This document shows positions 6,292 to 7,085 of a DNA stretch of 7,085 bases, piece after piece. The position numbers were made by a program, and so were the translations under genes. How positions within the stretch are numbered: position 1 is the first letter of the stretch; each line of letters begins with the position of its first letter. The stretch covers positions 1 through 7,085 of the forward strand of contig JAKAZH010000094.1 of assembly GCA_021815935.1 (NCBI GenBank), in the 5' to 3' direction. The notes under the pieces were generated by a model. It saw nothing but the letters and a program-made list of their open reading frames with translations. It was not told where the DNA came from and ran no database searches. This stretch comes from Actinomycetes bacterium. Its GTDB lineage: Bacteria > Actinomycetota > Acidimicrobiia > Acidimicrobiales > Palsa-688.

Positions 6292-6365
6292 AGCTGGCGG
6301 CCAAAAGGGGCCGGGTTCCCATTCCTCGAACGGCCAATCACCACATCTGCACCCGTCTCTGCCAC
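6288..6365 (-). CDS. 25-residue leader ORF, translationally coupled to mnhE
   Basis: This short ORF starts with GTG at 6365-6363, exactly 7 nt after an AAGGAGG ribosome site, and ends with TGA at 6290-6288, which shares the ATGA overlap with the mnhE ATG. The peptide begins MAETGADVVI and ends PFGRQL. It has no membrane segment, no attenuator-like run of one amino acid and no family I recognise. Its signals are stronger than those of most genes behind it: a near-ideal SD at ideal spacing and a stop placed on the next start. The likely role is to load ribosomes for mnhE, which lacks an SD. It may also be a functional micropeptide or a regulatory leader. Peptide function is unknown. Confidence 0.6.
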   Translation of the reverse strand: MAETGADVVIGRSRNGNPAPFGRQL

Positions 6366-6372
6366 TCGTTGT

Positions 6373-6379
6373 CCTCCTT
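6373..6379 (-). promoter_or_regulatory. strong Shine-Dalgarno site of the leader ORF
   Basis: The minus strand reads AAGGAGG here, a near-complete match to the anti-SD of 16S rRNA, with 7 nt to the GTG of the 25-codon ORF. No other gene in the operon has a comparable site. It decides the leader start and marks the probable entry point of ribosomes on the antiporter mRNA. Confidence 0.75.
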
Positions 6380-6408
6380 AAACGTCCGACTGCCTATTTT
6401 CTCCATAC

Positions 6409-6426
6409 CCACGTCCGTCGACGTGG
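6409..6426. promoter_or_regulatory. perfect 7-bp inverted repeat upstream of the antiporter operon
   Basis: CCACGTC-CGTC-GACGTGG is a perfect 7-bp inverted repeat with a 4-nt centre, lying between the glycosyltransferase stop and the leader SD. Its centre is about 50 nt upstream of the leader GTG. The half-site octamer TCGACGTG (6418-6425 on the + strand) occurs again as a direct repeat at 6453-6460. It may be an operator or the stem of a terminator for the glycosyltransferase gene; no T-tract follows on either strand. I could not define a convincing -35/-10 promoter around it, although an operon promoter is expected in 6380-6500. Confidence 0.4.
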
Positions 6427-6505
6427 AAGCGGCATTGGTTCGCCGAGACGACTCGACGTGCCTGCGGACGGAGAATTCCAATCTAAATATCCGAGAGTCC
6501 CTTGC

Positions 6506-7085
6506 TCATGCGAGTCCTACAGATGCAGGCATGTTGGCGATGAACCGGGCGAAGCCGTCGCGGCAGCGTCCCTCGGTTCGCCCGCTGGTCTGAACCCGGA
6601 GGTTTGTACTCGTGACCACACGCGCTCGGCCCAGCGCCCGCGCCCGGCGGATCAGCTCTCTGTCTTCGTGATCGGTTAGCGGCGGGAAGCCTCCAGACTC
6701 GAGGTAGGTGCTGGCTCTAATGCCGAGATTGGCACCATGGATATGGAGGTGCGATCCGTCGGGTCGAAAGCGATGCGTGTACGCCGTTTGATGAACTTGC
6801 TTAACTGATGCCTGAACCTCGTCGGTGAGGGTGACCACGCCGAGGACGATGTCAGCGCCGTCATTGGCGAGGCGGATCTGTTCTGACAGCCAATCAGGCG
6901 GGACCCGGGAGTCGGCATCAGTGTTGGCGATCCACATCGATTGGAACGGGATCGGCAGCCGTAAAGCCCGTTCCACGCCGGCGTGGCGTGCCTGGCCTAC
7001 GTTTGCGAACCCCACCTCGACTGTTTCCACTCGATGTCGGGAACAGATGTCGACCGAAGCGTCGGCGCAACTGTCGAGCACGACG
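6506..7085 (-). CDS. family 2 glycosyltransferase, 5' end beyond the window (partial)
   Basis: About 193 C-terminal codons are visible; the frame is open to the right edge, so the N-terminus is missing and the GTG at 7081 is not a true start. The fragment has a GT2 (GT-A fold) layout: VVLDSCADAS near the edge, FANVGQARHAGVERAL (residues 25-40 counting from that GTG), the metal/nucleotide-sugar motif NTDADSRVP (53-61), IHGANLGIR (114-122), and GGFPPLTDHEDREL (130-143), whose Glu-Asp is the usual catalytic-base region. No membrane segment is visible, so it is probably a soluble or peripheral enzyme transferring a sugar from an activated donor. Acceptor and donor are unknown. A gap of 140 nt separates it from the antiporter leader on the same strand, so co-transcription is possible but not shown. 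The C-terminus ends soon after the GT domain. Confidence 0.88.
   Translation of the reverse strand, partial: VVLDSCADASVDICSRHRVETVEVGFANVGQARHAGVERALRLPIPFQSMWIANTDADSRVPPDWLSEQIRLANDGADIVLGVVTLTDEVQASVKQVHQTAYTHRFRPDGSHLHIHGANLGIRASTYLESGGFPPLTDHEDRELIRRARALGRARVVTSTNLRVQTSGRTEGRCRDGFARFIANMPASVGLA

Noticed and set aside
6369..6593. 74-codon + strand open frame across the intergenic gap and the glycosyltransferase 3' end
   Set aside because: No ribosome site, no recognisable domain, and it overlaps a well-supported gene on the other strand.

Overview
The window is GC-rich, uses many GTG start codons and is tightly packed with overlapping genes. This fits a high-GC bacterium, most likely an actinobacterium (possibly an uncultivated lineage), but nothing in the window fixes the taxon. 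No RNA gene, insertion sequence, CRISPR array or origin is visible.

Layout. Positions 2-91 may hold the 3' end of an unidentified + strand gene. A complete + strand amidase-signature hydrolase follows at 213-1676. It converges, across a 69-nt gap with a small hairpin, on a long minus-strand operon that fills 1746-6365. Read in its own direction (right to left) the operon is: a 25-codon leader ORF with the only near-perfect Shine-Dalgarno sequence of the operon, then mnhE/mrpE, mnhF/mrpF, mnhG/mrpG, an MbhD-type DUF4040 protein, a fusion of an MbhE-type domain to MnhB/MrpB, mnhC/mrpC and mnhD/mrpD. Upstream, on the same strand, is the 3' part of a family 2 glycosyltransferase that runs off the right edge. 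The 140-nt gap between it and the leader contains a perfect 7-bp inverted repeat.

Biology. The operon encodes a multisubunit cation/proton antiporter of the Mrp (Mnh/Sha) type. Its order E-F-G-MbhD-MbhE/B-C-D matches the antiporter half of archaeal membrane-bound hydrogenase (Mbh) clusters, not the classical A-B-C-D-E-F-G order. The NuoL-like core of MrpA is absent; only its C-terminal pieces (MbhD and MbhE) remain. One antiporter-like subunit, MnhD, is therefore left. It is longer than usual, carries a NuoL-like C-terminal extension, and by eye lacks the usual TM8 lysine and TM12 charged residue. No hydrogenase or other redox module is in the window. Nearly every internal gene junction is a 4-nt GTGA overlap or a similarly short one, so the set is probably made by coupled translation from a single transcript.

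The most novel items are the leader ORF coupled to mnhE, the palindrome upstream of it, and the residue pattern of the lone MnhD.
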